Shown one piece after another: positions 27,603 to 34,899 of a stretch of 64,000 nucleotides of DNA. Source of the stretch: Verrucomicrobiales bacterium (GTDB lineage Bacteria; Verrucomicrobiota; Verrucomicrobiia; Verrucomicrobiales; V1-33); contig JAQGPJ010000049.1 in the NCBI GenBank assembly GCA_028293125.1, positions 124,001-188,000 on the forward strand, given 5' to 3'. Within the stretch, counting starts at the first letter, position 1; every line of letters starts with the position of its first letter. The position numbers were made by a program, and so were the translations under genes. The notes beneath the pieces were generated by a model, which did no database searches, had not been told where the DNA came from, and saw only the letters and a program-made list of their open reading frames with translations.

Positions 27603-28770
27603 TCACAGAGCTGCGTGGGTCTCTCCCTCCAGTTCCTGGGTGATTTGTTCGAGTCGGGCTTTGAGTTCGGTTTTTGAAGGAAGATAAAGCTCGTATTTGG
27701 AGGCGAAGATGTTGGCGTCCGCCGGCAGAGTGAGTTCGACGAGGGCGTCGTTTTTGCGGTGGCAGAGCACGATGCCGAGGGTGGGAAGCTCGTCGGCGAG
27801 CTTCACGTGACGGTCGAACCAGTTCACATACATCTGCATCTGACCGAGGTCCTGATGGGTGAGTTTGCCGCGTTTGAGGTCGATGAGGACGTAGCAGCGC
27901 AGGAGGCGGTTGTAGAAGACGAGATCGACAAAAAAATGATCGTTGTCAAAAGTGAAGCGTTTCTGCCGGGCTTCGAAGAGGAAGCCCTTGCGGAGTTCGA
28001 GCAGGAAGGATTCCAGCTTGCCGATGATGGCGGACTCCAGTTCGTCCTCGGAGTAGTGAGGCTGCTCATCCAAGCCGAGGAATTCCAGCACCAGCGGGTT
28101 TTTGATGAGATCGGCGGCTTTCTCCACGATCTGGCCCTCCGTGGCCAGCCGGCGGATTTCCTCCTTATCCCGGCTGAGGGCGAGGCGTTCGTAAAGGGAG
28201 CTGGCGATCTGCCGCTGGAGTTCGCGCACGCTCCACTGATTGGCGGCGGCCTCGATTTCGTAAAAGCTCCGCTCGTCGGGCTAGTCGATGGTGATCAGGC
28301 TCCACATACTGGGACCAGCCAAGGGTGAAGCGGCTTAACCAATCGGCGGAGACCTCATTCAGCGGGTCCGCCACCCCGGTTTCCGCCGGAGGCTGGCCGG
28401 GACCGGCCGGGGGATGGGACTTCCGGGACACTGTCCCGGAAATCAGCGGCGGTCCGGAAATCCGGGACAGTGTCCCGGATTTCATCCAAGGCTCGGCGAA
28501 TGAGGAATAGGTGAGATAAAACCGCCTCATCTGTTCCAAGGCATCCACGGAGAATCCCTTTCCCAACCGTTCCTTCAGGACGCCGGCCAGACTTTTCAAA
28601 GTCGCGGCACCATAGGCGGCACGGTCCCCGCCGTTTTGCTCGAATTCCACGATATACCAGCCGAAGAGCCAGTTGCGGGCGGCCAGAGTGGCGTGGACAA
28701 CGTGGGCCGCCTTGGCATGCAGAGCGGTGTGGGTTTTCTGGCAGAGGCTGACGAGCTGATCGAAGTTCAT
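27603..28770 (-). pseudogene. DUF1016/YhcG PDDEXK nuclease gene broken by a frameshift and a stop codon
   Basis: The N-terminal half from ATG 28770 (MNFDQLVSLCQKTH, LEQMRRFYLTY) matches DUF1016_N, and the C-terminal half matches the PDDEXK nuclease (FVDLVFYNRLLRCYVLIDLKRGK, with the Asp...Asp-x-Lys catalytic pattern). Two lesions separate them: one extra base near 28298-28302 after WSQYVE, and an in-frame TAG at 28281-28283 just before PDERSFYEIEAA. The 4-base ATGA overlap with hsdM upstream shows it was part of a type I restriction-modification operon, where YhcG-like genes often sit. The C-terminal 208 residues remain open but have no good start. Inactive unless these are sequencing errors. 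Confidence 0.85.
28421..28480. repeat. Pair of 21-bp perfect palindromes inside the DUF1016 gene
   Basis: Two palindromes with the same core: TTCCGGGACA-C-TGTCCCGGAA (28421-28441) and ATCCGGGACA-G-TGTCCCGGAT (28460-28480). They are separated by 18 bases. Both are in the linker between the DUF1016_N and nuclease domains, where they encode the repeats SGTLSRIS and SGTVSRKS. They are more regular than coding sequence needs. Confidence 0.8.
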
Positions 28771-29059
28771 GCGGGGACCACCACCTTCTTGAGGTGTTCC
28801 TTCACTTTGGCGGGAAGGTTGGTGACTTCCATCTCCAATTCCGGCAGCGGGGTGGCGTAGCAGTTGGCGAGGGTGCGGATGCGGCTGGTGAGGGTTTGGG
28901 AGATAGAATCCAGCTCGCCATGCACCGAAGCGGTCAGGCTGGCGAACCATTTGCTGTCCGTGGCCAGAGTCTGAATCTCTGCAGCGGCAAGTTGATGATA
29001 CTTCCAGTAAGCAAGTTGATCGAGATCGCCCTCCGCCATCGCGGATGGAACATTTTAAC
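28767..29059 (-). pseudogene. hsdM remnant, C-terminal end (type I DNA methyltransferase)
   Basis: This fragment holds the last about 95 residues of a HsdM-type N6-adenine methyltransferase. It reads AEGDLDQLAYWKY, then DSKWFASLTASVHGELDSIS, and TLTSRIRTLANCYATPLPEL, matching the conserved HsdM tail from memory of the family. Its stop overlaps the DUF1016 start (ATGA). Upstream it continues, after a one-base insertion near 29034-29037, into CSIRD and then the target duplication of the IS element at 29052-29059; the sequence resumes on the far side at 30486. The catalytic methyltransferase domain is gone. Confidence 0.8.
29052..29059. repeat. Target-site duplication, left copy
   Basis: ATTTTAAC, repeated exactly at 30478-30485 on the other side of the insertion element. 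An 8-base duplication is the usual size for ISL3-family elements and shows that the two flanks were joined before insertion. Confidence 0.92.
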
Positions 29060-30477
29060 GGTTCTTCCGGGTTTTCCGTGGTGAGTTAAACAGCAGGCAG
29101 CATATCCAGTTTGCCTAAAAAGAAGAGGACCCGGACACGGAAGTTGCTGAAGTTGCGCAGGCCTCTGGCCGCTCCCTTGAGAACGGCGATGAGGCTGTTG
29201 ATGCCCTCGGCCAATCCGTTGGTCAGGGGATGGGTGATATAGTTGATCAGCCCTCCCAAGTGCCGGCGCAGGGTGGCGGCCACCTTTTTCATCGGCTGGA
29301 GACCTTTGCGGCGGTTCACTTTCCTCTCCCACACCTTGAAAAATGCCATGGCCTCCTCCTCCGTGGAGCAGTCCCAAAAGGACGCGAAGTTCTCCCGGTC
29401 CGTCCAGGCGCGCGCCACCACGGCGTTGCGGGCGAAGAGGGCCTTCAGCTCCTCCAGCTTTTGTGGTTCAAGGTTTTCCGGACCGGTGAGCCAGTGACAA
29501 GGGATGTTTTTAAGCCTGCTGTCCCCGCCGGCGCTCAGACGCCCGTGCTCCGCCCGCCGGACCTGGTCCACGGCGGTGTTGAGCAGTTTGGAGACGTGGA
29601 AGCGGTCATAAACAATGACCGCGGAGGGGAGGGTCTGTCTCACGGCGGCGGCGAAGGCGGCGCTCATCTCCATGACCGCGGCGCTGACCTGCAGGCGGAT
29701 TTCCGGATCGGGCAGGCAGCGCTCCAGCAGATCCACGGTGGCCTCCGCGGTGCGGCCCGGTCCCAGGTCATGCACGCATTCGCGCGCCGGGTCCAGCACC
29801 ACGGTGGCGTAATCCTGGCCTTTGCCGAAACTCTTTTCATCAATCCCGATGTGGGGAATCACCACATCCTGGCGGCGCGCCAGTCCGCGGGCCACGGCGC
29901 GCTCCATGATCCGCTGCGCCTGGTCCCAACTGATCCTCAGCAGCCGGGCGGCCTCCGTCACCGTGCGGCAGGCACCCATCACCTCCACGGCGAAACGCTC
30001 GAAGAGCGCGGTGAACCGGCTGTGCGGCTCCGCCCACGGCACCTTCACCAGCATCGTGCGCCCGCCGGCCGCAGACCCGCCGTCATCATCCTCATCATCA
30101 TCGTCACCGCCCTCATGGTCCGGCCCGGTCTCCCTGTCCGCTTTTCCGGCGCCGGCATCCCTCGCGGGATAACGCACCCGCGGCACCCGGCCGGTGATCA
30201 CGGTTTCAAATTCAAAGGCATCCAGGTGCCGCCAGCTCCTCATCCCATAACCATGGATGGGCAGCCTGCGCCCCTCCTCGTCCGCCCAGTGATCCTGCCG
30301 GCATTCGACCTCCACCTCCAGCTTCCGGCCTGGAACATCCAGCTTCACCGATTTGATGGCCCAAGGCTCATGGATTCCAAGCATTTGGCTGAGAAGATGT
30401 TTGTCGGTCATTTCCATTCCTCGCCAATCCACCGCCCTTTTTCAAGGAGGCCGCACCACGGAAAACCCGGAAGAGCC
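29060..30477 (-). mobile_element. ISL3-family insertion sequence, complete (1418 bp)
   Basis: Terminal inverted repeats of 24 bases mark the ends: left GGTTCTTCCGGGTTTTCCGT plus GGTG (29060-29083) and right, as the complement, GGCTCTTCC then the same GGGTTTTCCGTGGTG (30454-30477), with one mismatch at the third base. Both ends are flanked by the direct repeat ATTTTAAC. A single transposase gene fills the element. It is inserted in the hsdM remnant. Intact ends, intact transposase and identical target repeats suggest a recent insertion. Confidence 0.95.
29086..30432 (-). CDS. ISL3-family transposase
   Basis: A 448-residue DDE transposase. The catalytic domain is recognisable from IGIDEKSFGKGQDYATVVLD, AAVMEMSAAFAAAVRQ, IVYDRFHVSKLLNTAVDQVR and, near the end, TNGLAEGINSLIAVLKGAAR, with HTH residues TVTEAARLLRISWDQAQRIM before it. 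The N-terminal ISL3 zinc-finger region is present (MRSWRHLDAFEFETVI, GRVPRVRYPA) but most of the usual cysteines are replaced, for example Tyr in place of Cys after PRVR. Between it and the helix-turn-helix lies an acidic insert (about 106-118, GGDDDDEDDDGG). The true start may be ATG 30432 or the Met at residue 6. Confidence 0.93.
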   Translation of the reverse strand: MDWRGMEMTDKHLLSQMLGIHEPWAIKSVKLDVPGRKLEVEVECRQDHWADEEGRRLPIHGYGMRSWRHLDAFEFETVITGRVPRVRYPARDAGAGKADRETGPDHEGGDDDDEDDDGGSAAGGRTMLVKVPWAEPHSRFTALFERFAVEVMGACRTVTEAARLLRISWDQAQRIMERAVARGLARRQDVVIPHIGIDEKSFGKGQDYATVVLDPARECVHDLGPGRTAEATVDLLERCLPDPEIRLQVSAAVMEMSAAFAAAVRQTLPSAVIVYDRFHVSKLLNTAVDQVRRAEHGRLSAGGDSRLKNIPCHWLTGPENLEPQKLEELKALFARNAVVARAWTDRENFASFWDCSTEEEAMAFFKVWERKVNRRKGLQPMKKVAATLRRHLGGLINYITHPLTNGLAEGINSLIAVLKGAARGLRNFSNFRVRVLFFLGKLDMLPAV

Positions 30478-30485
30478 ATTTTAAC
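30478..30485. repeat. Target-site duplication, right copy
   Basis: ATTTTAAC, identical to 29052-29059; the two copies directly abut the outer ends of the element's inverted repeats. Confidence 0.92.
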
Positions 30486-30541
30486 GCCGTTTCCCTGGCG
30501 CTGAGCTCCAGCCATTGTTTCAGGAGGGGAATTTGCTTCAT
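30486..30541 (-). pseudogene. hsdM remnant, upstream fragment beyond the insertion element
   Basis: On the minus strand this short stretch reads LLKQWLELSARETALK, which continues, across the target site, into the HsdM tail at 29059 and resembles the linker helix that precedes that tail in type I methyltransferases. Homology is visible only to about 30541; further upstream (to 30799) nothing resembles HsdM, so the gene was also truncated by a deletion or rearrangement. Based on pattern recall, not an alignment. Confidence 0.6.
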
Positions 30542-30799
30542 GAGGATGCTGCCCACCGGCTCCGCCCGCCCAGTTGCATGATTTCCGCACAGCCATGGAC
30601 CGCCAAGACACCGGGTCTGGAATCCAGCCGCTGCGGCTGAACTGCCCGGCTGCGGATTTGGAAATTCAGAAGGATGCTTCAAGCACAAAAAAGCCTGCCG
30701 GTGCGGACACCGGCAGGCAGGCTATGAGGAAAAGGGAAGGCGCCAGGCCATTGGTTGAATCAGCAATGAGGAGCGGGAACTCCCGCCGCCTTCATCACT
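30542..30799. other. Gene-poor stretch beside the hsdM remnant
   Basis: No coding frame is convincing here. It contains the terminator of the YHS-like gene and GC-rich sequence between the hsdM break point and that gene. It probably holds the second junction of the rearrangement that removed most of the R-M locus. Confidence 0.45.
30687..30718 (-). terminator. Rho-independent terminator of the YHS-like gene
   Basis: Read on the minus strand, an 11-base perfect stem GCCTGCCGGTG / CACCGGCAGGC with loop TCCG is followed by six T. It lies about 80 bases after the stop of the gene at 30800. Confidence 0.88.
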
Positions 30800-31174
30800 T
30801 CACTTCACCTTGGCGATGTATTTCTTGGGGTCGGCCTCGAAGGCGGTTTTGCATTTCGGGCAGCAGAAGGCCACGGTTTTTTCGGCGGTGGCAGTGTTTT
30901 CCTTGGCGATGTCCTTGCCGCTGACCGGGCACTTGGTGTTGACGGGGCTGTCCTTGGAGCCGGCGTATTTCTGGATGGCGTCCTCCTTCAGTTTGGCGTC
31001 ACCTTCAAACTTGGCCTGGCACTTGGAGCAGCAGAAGCCGACCGTGACCTTCACCGTGGTGGTGTGGGCGGGGTCCACATCCTTGCCACTGACGGGGCAT
31101 TTTTTGTTGGTGTCGGCGGAGGCGGCTCCGATGAAGAGGAGGCCGGCGAGGAGAGCGTAAAGGAAATGTTTCAT
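30800..31174 (-). CDS. Periplasmic protein with two tandem YHS-like metal-binding modules
   Basis: A 124-residue exported protein. After a signal peptide (MKHFLYALLAGLLFIGAASA) come two copies of the same about 40-residue module: KCPVSGKDVDPAH ... FCCSKCQAKFEGD and KCPVSGKDIAKEN ... FCCPKCKTAFEAD. Each has C-P-V-S-G followed about 20 residues later by F-C-C-x-K-C, a YHS/TRASH-type zinc-finger pattern used for binding metals such as copper. A role in periplasmic metal handling is inference. The ATG is preceded by a repetitive C/A-rich leader. Confidence 0.85.
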   Translation of the reverse strand: MKHFLYALLAGLLFIGAASADTNKKCPVSGKDVDPAHTTTVKVTVGFCCSKCQAKFEGDAKLKEDAIQKYAGSKDSPVNTKCPVSGKDIAKENTATAEKTVAFCCPKCKTAFEADPKKYIAKVK

Positions 31175-31321
31175 CGGTATGGCAGTGGTAGTGGTGAGGT
31201 GGACGGGTGGTTTTCAAAGAAAGCCGCCGGGGTGCCGGACAGCCTCATTACCGCCATCCTACTGCGGAAACTTGGATGCATCCATTAAAAAAGAACCCTA
31301 AACCCATCCGTGAATGCGTTG

Positions 31322-33382
31322 TTAAAACTGTGGATGCTGTAAAATCAGCTGTTCAAAGACCGCACGCCCCGCAGGGTCGAGTCCCGGCGGAAATTTGGCG
31401 TGGGACCGATGCCATTTTTCCAGCCAAGCGGCCCCCAGCAGCGGGTGATCGGAAAGGCCGGACCGGGCGCGGGGCGGGGTCAGGGCGATGGTGGTCTCGG
31501 TTTTCACTCCGGATGACTGCCCGTGCGCGACGTGAAAGCCGGCTCCCAGCAGGGCGGTGCGCACAGCGGTGGAGGTGGAGTAGGTGAAAAGCTCCGCCGG
31601 GTGGTGGCCGCAGGCGGCGAAAAGGCTTTGGAACGCCTCAAGGGTCCACACCTCCTCCTGGCTGCGGCAGGAGAACATATCGTAGAAGATCAGATCCGGC
31701 GCGGGCAGGGTGGCGGCGGTGCGCAAAGTTTCCTGAAAATCCCCGGTGTGCAGCTCCCACTGGAGGCCATCGAACTGACGGGACTTCCACGTTCCCCGCA
31801 TGGCGATAGCATCCGGAGCGCTGTGGCGCAGATACGGGAACCGGCTTTTGTGCCTGAGGGCCAGCCGCAGGGAGTCGAGATCATTCTCAAAGCTGACCAG
31901 ATGCAGAGGCCGCACGGGACCTGCGGTGGCCTGGGCCTCCCAGCAGAGCAGAGCCGCCATGGCATTCGCCGCCGCGCCCAGACCCACGTCCCAGATGACC
32001 AGCGGGGTGGCGGCACCGGATTCCGCAGAGCCCGGCAGTGCTGCGGGGTCAAGTTTTACCCGGTCGGCCAGACGGGACTGGTCCACATACAGGGCCTGCG
32101 CCTCCTCCATGGGCGGCGTGCAGGCATGCATGATTTCCCCGGAGGCACAGTGCCGGATGCTGGAGAAGCCGGCGGGGGCGGTGTGGACCTCGTAGGCTCC
32201 CAGCTTGAGGGAGCGGGAGGGTTTGGGCGCGGGCGGGGGCGTGGCGGGAAAATCCGGATCCGGAAGATCGAGGATCTCCCGCTTTTGTTGGTAAAGCGCC
32301 AGGAAGCGGTCCTCCAGAATGCTTTGCCGCAGATCGGTCATCAGCCGGTGATAGAAGTGGATATTATGCTGGCCCATGAGCTGCCAGCCCAGGGATTCCT
32401 GGGTTTTGACCAAATGATGGAGATAGCCGCAGGAGTAATGAGCGCAGGTCGGGCAGGAGCAGTCCGGATCCGGCGGGTTTTCCAGAAATTTGTAAACCGA
32501 CCGGCGCAGGTCCAGAATTCCGCGCGAAGTGAAGAGAGTGCCCCGCCGGGCGACCTGGGTGGGGATGATACAGTCAAACATGTCCACGCCCCGGTGCACG
32601 GCCTCCAGCAGATCGGCGGGAGTGCCCACGCCCATGAGATAGCGCGGACGGTCCGCCGGCAGCAGGTCCGCGGTCAGGGCGCAGACGTCCTCGCGCTCGC
32701 TTTTGGTCTCCCCCACCGCCAGACCACCAATGGCGAAGCCATCGAACGGCATGGAGGTCAGCCCCTCCGCGCTCACTTTCCGGAGGTCGGGAAACAAGGC
32801 GCCCTGCACGATGGCGAACATCGATTGCGGGGAATCCCCCCGCGCCGCCAGGCTGCGGGCAGCCCAGCGCTGCGTGATTTCCAGTGCCGCCCGCGCCTCC
32901 TTCTTTCCGGCGGTGGAGGGAATGCACTGGTCCAGCACCATCATGATGTCGCTGCCGATGGAGCGCTGGGTGGCGATGCTTTTTTCCGGGCTCAGGAGGA
33001 TGGTTTTGCCATCGACATAACTCTGAAACACCGCGCCCTCCTCGCTCATGGAGCGCGAGTGCGGCAGGGAGAAAATCTGGAAGCCTCCGGAGTCCGTGAG
33101 CACCGATTTGTTCCATCGCATGAACCGGTGGATGTCCCCAAACTTCTCAAACACCTCCGGCCCCGGGCGCAGCAGCAGATGATAGGTGTTCGCCAGCAGG
33201 ATCTGGGATCCCGACTGCTCCAGCGTCTCCGGCAGCTGGGACTTCACCGTCGCCTGCGTGCCCACGGGCATGAAGAGGGGCGTGCGCACCTCATTGTGCA
33301 GGGTGCGGAAAACGGCGGCGCGGGCGCGCGAGCCCGTGGCCTTGGCCTGGAGTTGAAAATGCAGTCGGGAGGGAGTCGTCAT
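31322..33382 (-). CDS. tgt: tRNA-guanine transglycosylase fused to an MnmD (MnmC2) methyltransferase domain
   Basis: A 686-residue two-domain enzyme. Residues 1-375 are a bacterial Tgt, which swaps G34 for preQ1 in queuosine-type tRNAs: TDSGGFQ holds Asp97, MFDCIIPTQVARRG the nucleophile Asp270, and the zinc site is Cys308, Cys310, Cys313, His339, spaced as in the Zymomonas enzyme. The usual PTR after the nucleophile is PTQ here. A Pro-rich linker (376-390) leads to an MnmD domain, the SAM-dependent part of MnmC that makes mnm5U34: DVGLGAAANAMAAL for SAM and LIFYDMFSCRSQEEVW for the active site. Start 33382 opens directly on the Tgt domain. Two wobble-position modifications in one polypeptide is notable. 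Confidence 0.9.
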   Translation of the reverse strand: MTTPSRLHFQLQAKATGSRARAAVFRTLHNEVRTPLFMPVGTQATVKSQLPETLEQSGSQILLANTYHLLLRPGPEVFEKFGDIHRFMRWNKSVLTDSGGFQIFSLPHSRSMSEEGAVFQSYVDGKTILLSPEKSIATQRSIGSDIMMVLDQCIPSTAGKKEARAALEITQRWAARSLAARGDSPQSMFAIVQGALFPDLRKVSAEGLTSMPFDGFAIGGLAVGETKSEREDVCALTADLLPADRPRYLMGVGTPADLLEAVHRGVDMFDCIIPTQVARRGTLFTSRGILDLRRSVYKFLENPPDPDCSCPTCAHYSCGYLHHLVKTQESLGWQLMGQHNIHFYHRLMTDLRQSILEDRFLALYQQKREILDLPDPDFPATPPPAPKPSRSLKLGAYEVHTAPAGFSSIRHCASGEIMHACTPPMEEAQALYVDQSRLADRVKLDPAALPGSAESGAATPLVIWDVGLGAAANAMAALLCWEAQATAGPVRPLHLVSFENDLDSLRLALRHKSRFPYLRHSAPDAIAMRGTWKSRQFDGLQWELHTGDFQETLRTAATLPAPDLIFYDMFSCRSQEEVWTLEAFQSLFAACGHHPAELFTYSTSTAVRTALLGAGFHVAHGQSSGVKTETTIALTPPRARSGLSDHPLLGAAWLEKWHRSHAKFPPGLDPAGRAVFEQLILQHPQF

Positions 33383-33509
33383 CGGCGGCGGCCTCCTTTC
33401 TGACACCGATTCCCGGCGCGTCGAGGGAGGGTTTTCCCAAGACACCGACTCCGTGAAGTTGTCCGGAACCGCTTGCCCGCGCCGGCTGGCAGCCGTTTGC
33501 TGGAGCCCT

Positions 33510-33941
33510 ATGAACTGGCTGGTGTGGGCGCTGCTTTCGGCATTTTTCGCCGGCCTGACGGCCATTCTGGCCAAGATGGGCCTGGCCCAGGTGAACTCCC
33601 ACCTGGCCACGGCAGTGCGCACCGTGGTGGTGCTGATCTTCACGTGGATTCTGGCGCTGAGCGTGGCCCCCGTCTCCGCACTCTCGGAGCTGTCGCGCCG
33701 GAACTGGGTGTTTCTGATCCTCTCGGGACTGGCGACCGGGCTGTCGTGGGTCTGCTACTTCCGGGCGCTGCAAATGGGGGAAGCCTCGAGGGTGGCACCC
33801 GTGGACAAGCTGAGCGTGGTTTTCACCCTGATCCTGGCGGTCCTGTTTCTGAAGGAGCGGCTGGGCTGGACGCAGTGTCTGGGGACGGCCCTCATCTTGG
33901 CCGGCGTGCTCCTGGTTGCATGGAAGCCGGTGCCCGGTTAG
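33510..33941 (+). CDS. EamA-like single-domain membrane transporter
   Basis: A 143-residue membrane protein with five hydrophobic segments and the EamA/DMT sequence pattern: WALLSAFFAGLTAILAK at the start, LATGLSWVCYFRALQMGEAS in the middle, and PVDKLSVVFTLILAVLFLKE near the end. It is a half-size (one-domain) drug/metabolite transporter, a kind that usually works as a dimer. It is divergent from the Tgt-MnmD gene. Substrate unknown. Confidence 0.88.
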   Translation: MNWLVWALLSAFFAGLTAILAKMGLAQVNSHLATAVRTVVVLIFTWILALSVAPVSALSELSRRNWVFLILSGLATGLSWVCYFRALQMGEASRVAPVDKLSVVFTLILAVLFLKERLGWTQCLGTALILAGVLLVAWKPVPG

Positions 33942-33966
33942 GCGGGCAGGCGGTTCTTCCGTCCAC

Positions 33967-34749
33967 TCAGTCCACTGGGCTGGGATTCACGATCAAGTCC
34001 ACGACCCCGGGCCCATAGCGGTTCCACAGTGCTGCCGGATCCACGGCAGGGCCGGGCAGCAGTTCCAGCGTGATAATCGGCCGGTGCAGCGTTTCCCCGA
34101 ACCACGCTCCCAGCGATCCGGGCCGGGCACCCAGCTTCTCCACCTTCAGGCCGCAGGCTTTCGCCATGCGGTTGGCCCAGGCTTCCGCGGGTGGGGGGCC
34201 GTCATAGTCCACACAGGCCAGAGGCTGGTGGATGGCGATGATGAGATCCGGCATCGTGCGCTGGATCAGGGCGGCCAGCGCCTGGCTTTCCGGCTCCGAC
34301 AGGGGGGCGGGGCCGTAACGCTCCTTTTCCTGCCGGTTGTCCGCGGGAAAATTACGGTTCAGGTCCACACCGCGGGCGTTGAACCGCTGCTCCATGGCCA
34401 GCCCGTCGGGATTGGCCACCGGCATGACCATAACCCGGCAGCCCGCCCAGGGCTGCGGGTGTTCCGTCAGCCACCGCATCAGCCGCTCCGCGATGGGCGT
34501 GCCCGCGCCCTCGCTGCCGTGAATGGAGGCCATGACGAAAACCGTGCGCGTTCCCTCTCCGAAAAAATGGCAGAGCAGGGGCCGGCCCTCCACGGAGGCA
34601 CCGATGGTTTCAATGGTCATCAGAGGTTTCACAGAAGGCAGAGGCCGGAGAATTACGAGCAGGGCACCGGCGGTGAGCACCAGCAGCAGCAGGGCACCCG
34701 TCAGCGGATGCCGCAGCCAGCGGGGAAGGGGGGAGGTCCGCGTGGGCAT
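33967..34749 (-). CDS. M14-family zinc carboxypeptidase, MpaA-like
   Basis: A 260-residue membrane-anchored peptidase. An N-terminal hydrophobic helix (PLTGALLLLVLTAGALLVIL) is followed by the M14 core: zinc ligands in ASIHGSEGAG (His-x-x-Glu), the third His in IIAIHQP, substrate Arg in GVDLNRNFP, and the catalytic Glu in ITLELLP. The layout resembles MpaA, which cleaves the gamma-Glu-meso-diaminopimelate bond in peptidoglycan tripeptides. ATG 34749 was chosen; a start 12 codons upstream is possible. Opposite orientation to RecG. Confidence 0.85.
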   Translation of the reverse strand: MPTRTSPLPRWLRHPLTGALLLLVLTAGALLVILRPLPSVKPLMTIETIGASVEGRPLLCHFFGEGTRTVFVMASIHGSEGAGTPIAERLMRWLTEHPQPWAGCRVMVMPVANPDGLAMEQRFNARGVDLNRNFPADNRQEKERYGPAPLSEPESQALAALIQRTMPDLIIAIHQPLACVDYDGPPPAEAWANRMAKACGLKVEKLGARPGSLGAWFGETLHRPIITLELLPGPAVDPAALWNRYGPGVVDLIVNPSPVD

Positions 34750-34899
34750 GGTGCGCAAGTCCGCCGATGGGGACGGTCCTGTCAAGTTTGGAGCCGGTGG
34801 GGGAACCTGGCGTTTGAGCAGGTTCGGAAACTGTTCAACTACTGTTTAAAATTTCCCGTTTTTATTTGCAGCATTTCGCCCTGATTGCGGCACAGTGGC

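Noticed and set aside
29230-30504. A 424-codon plus-strand frame opposite the transposase
   Set aside because: Shadow of the ISL3 transposase; it has no protein-like composition.
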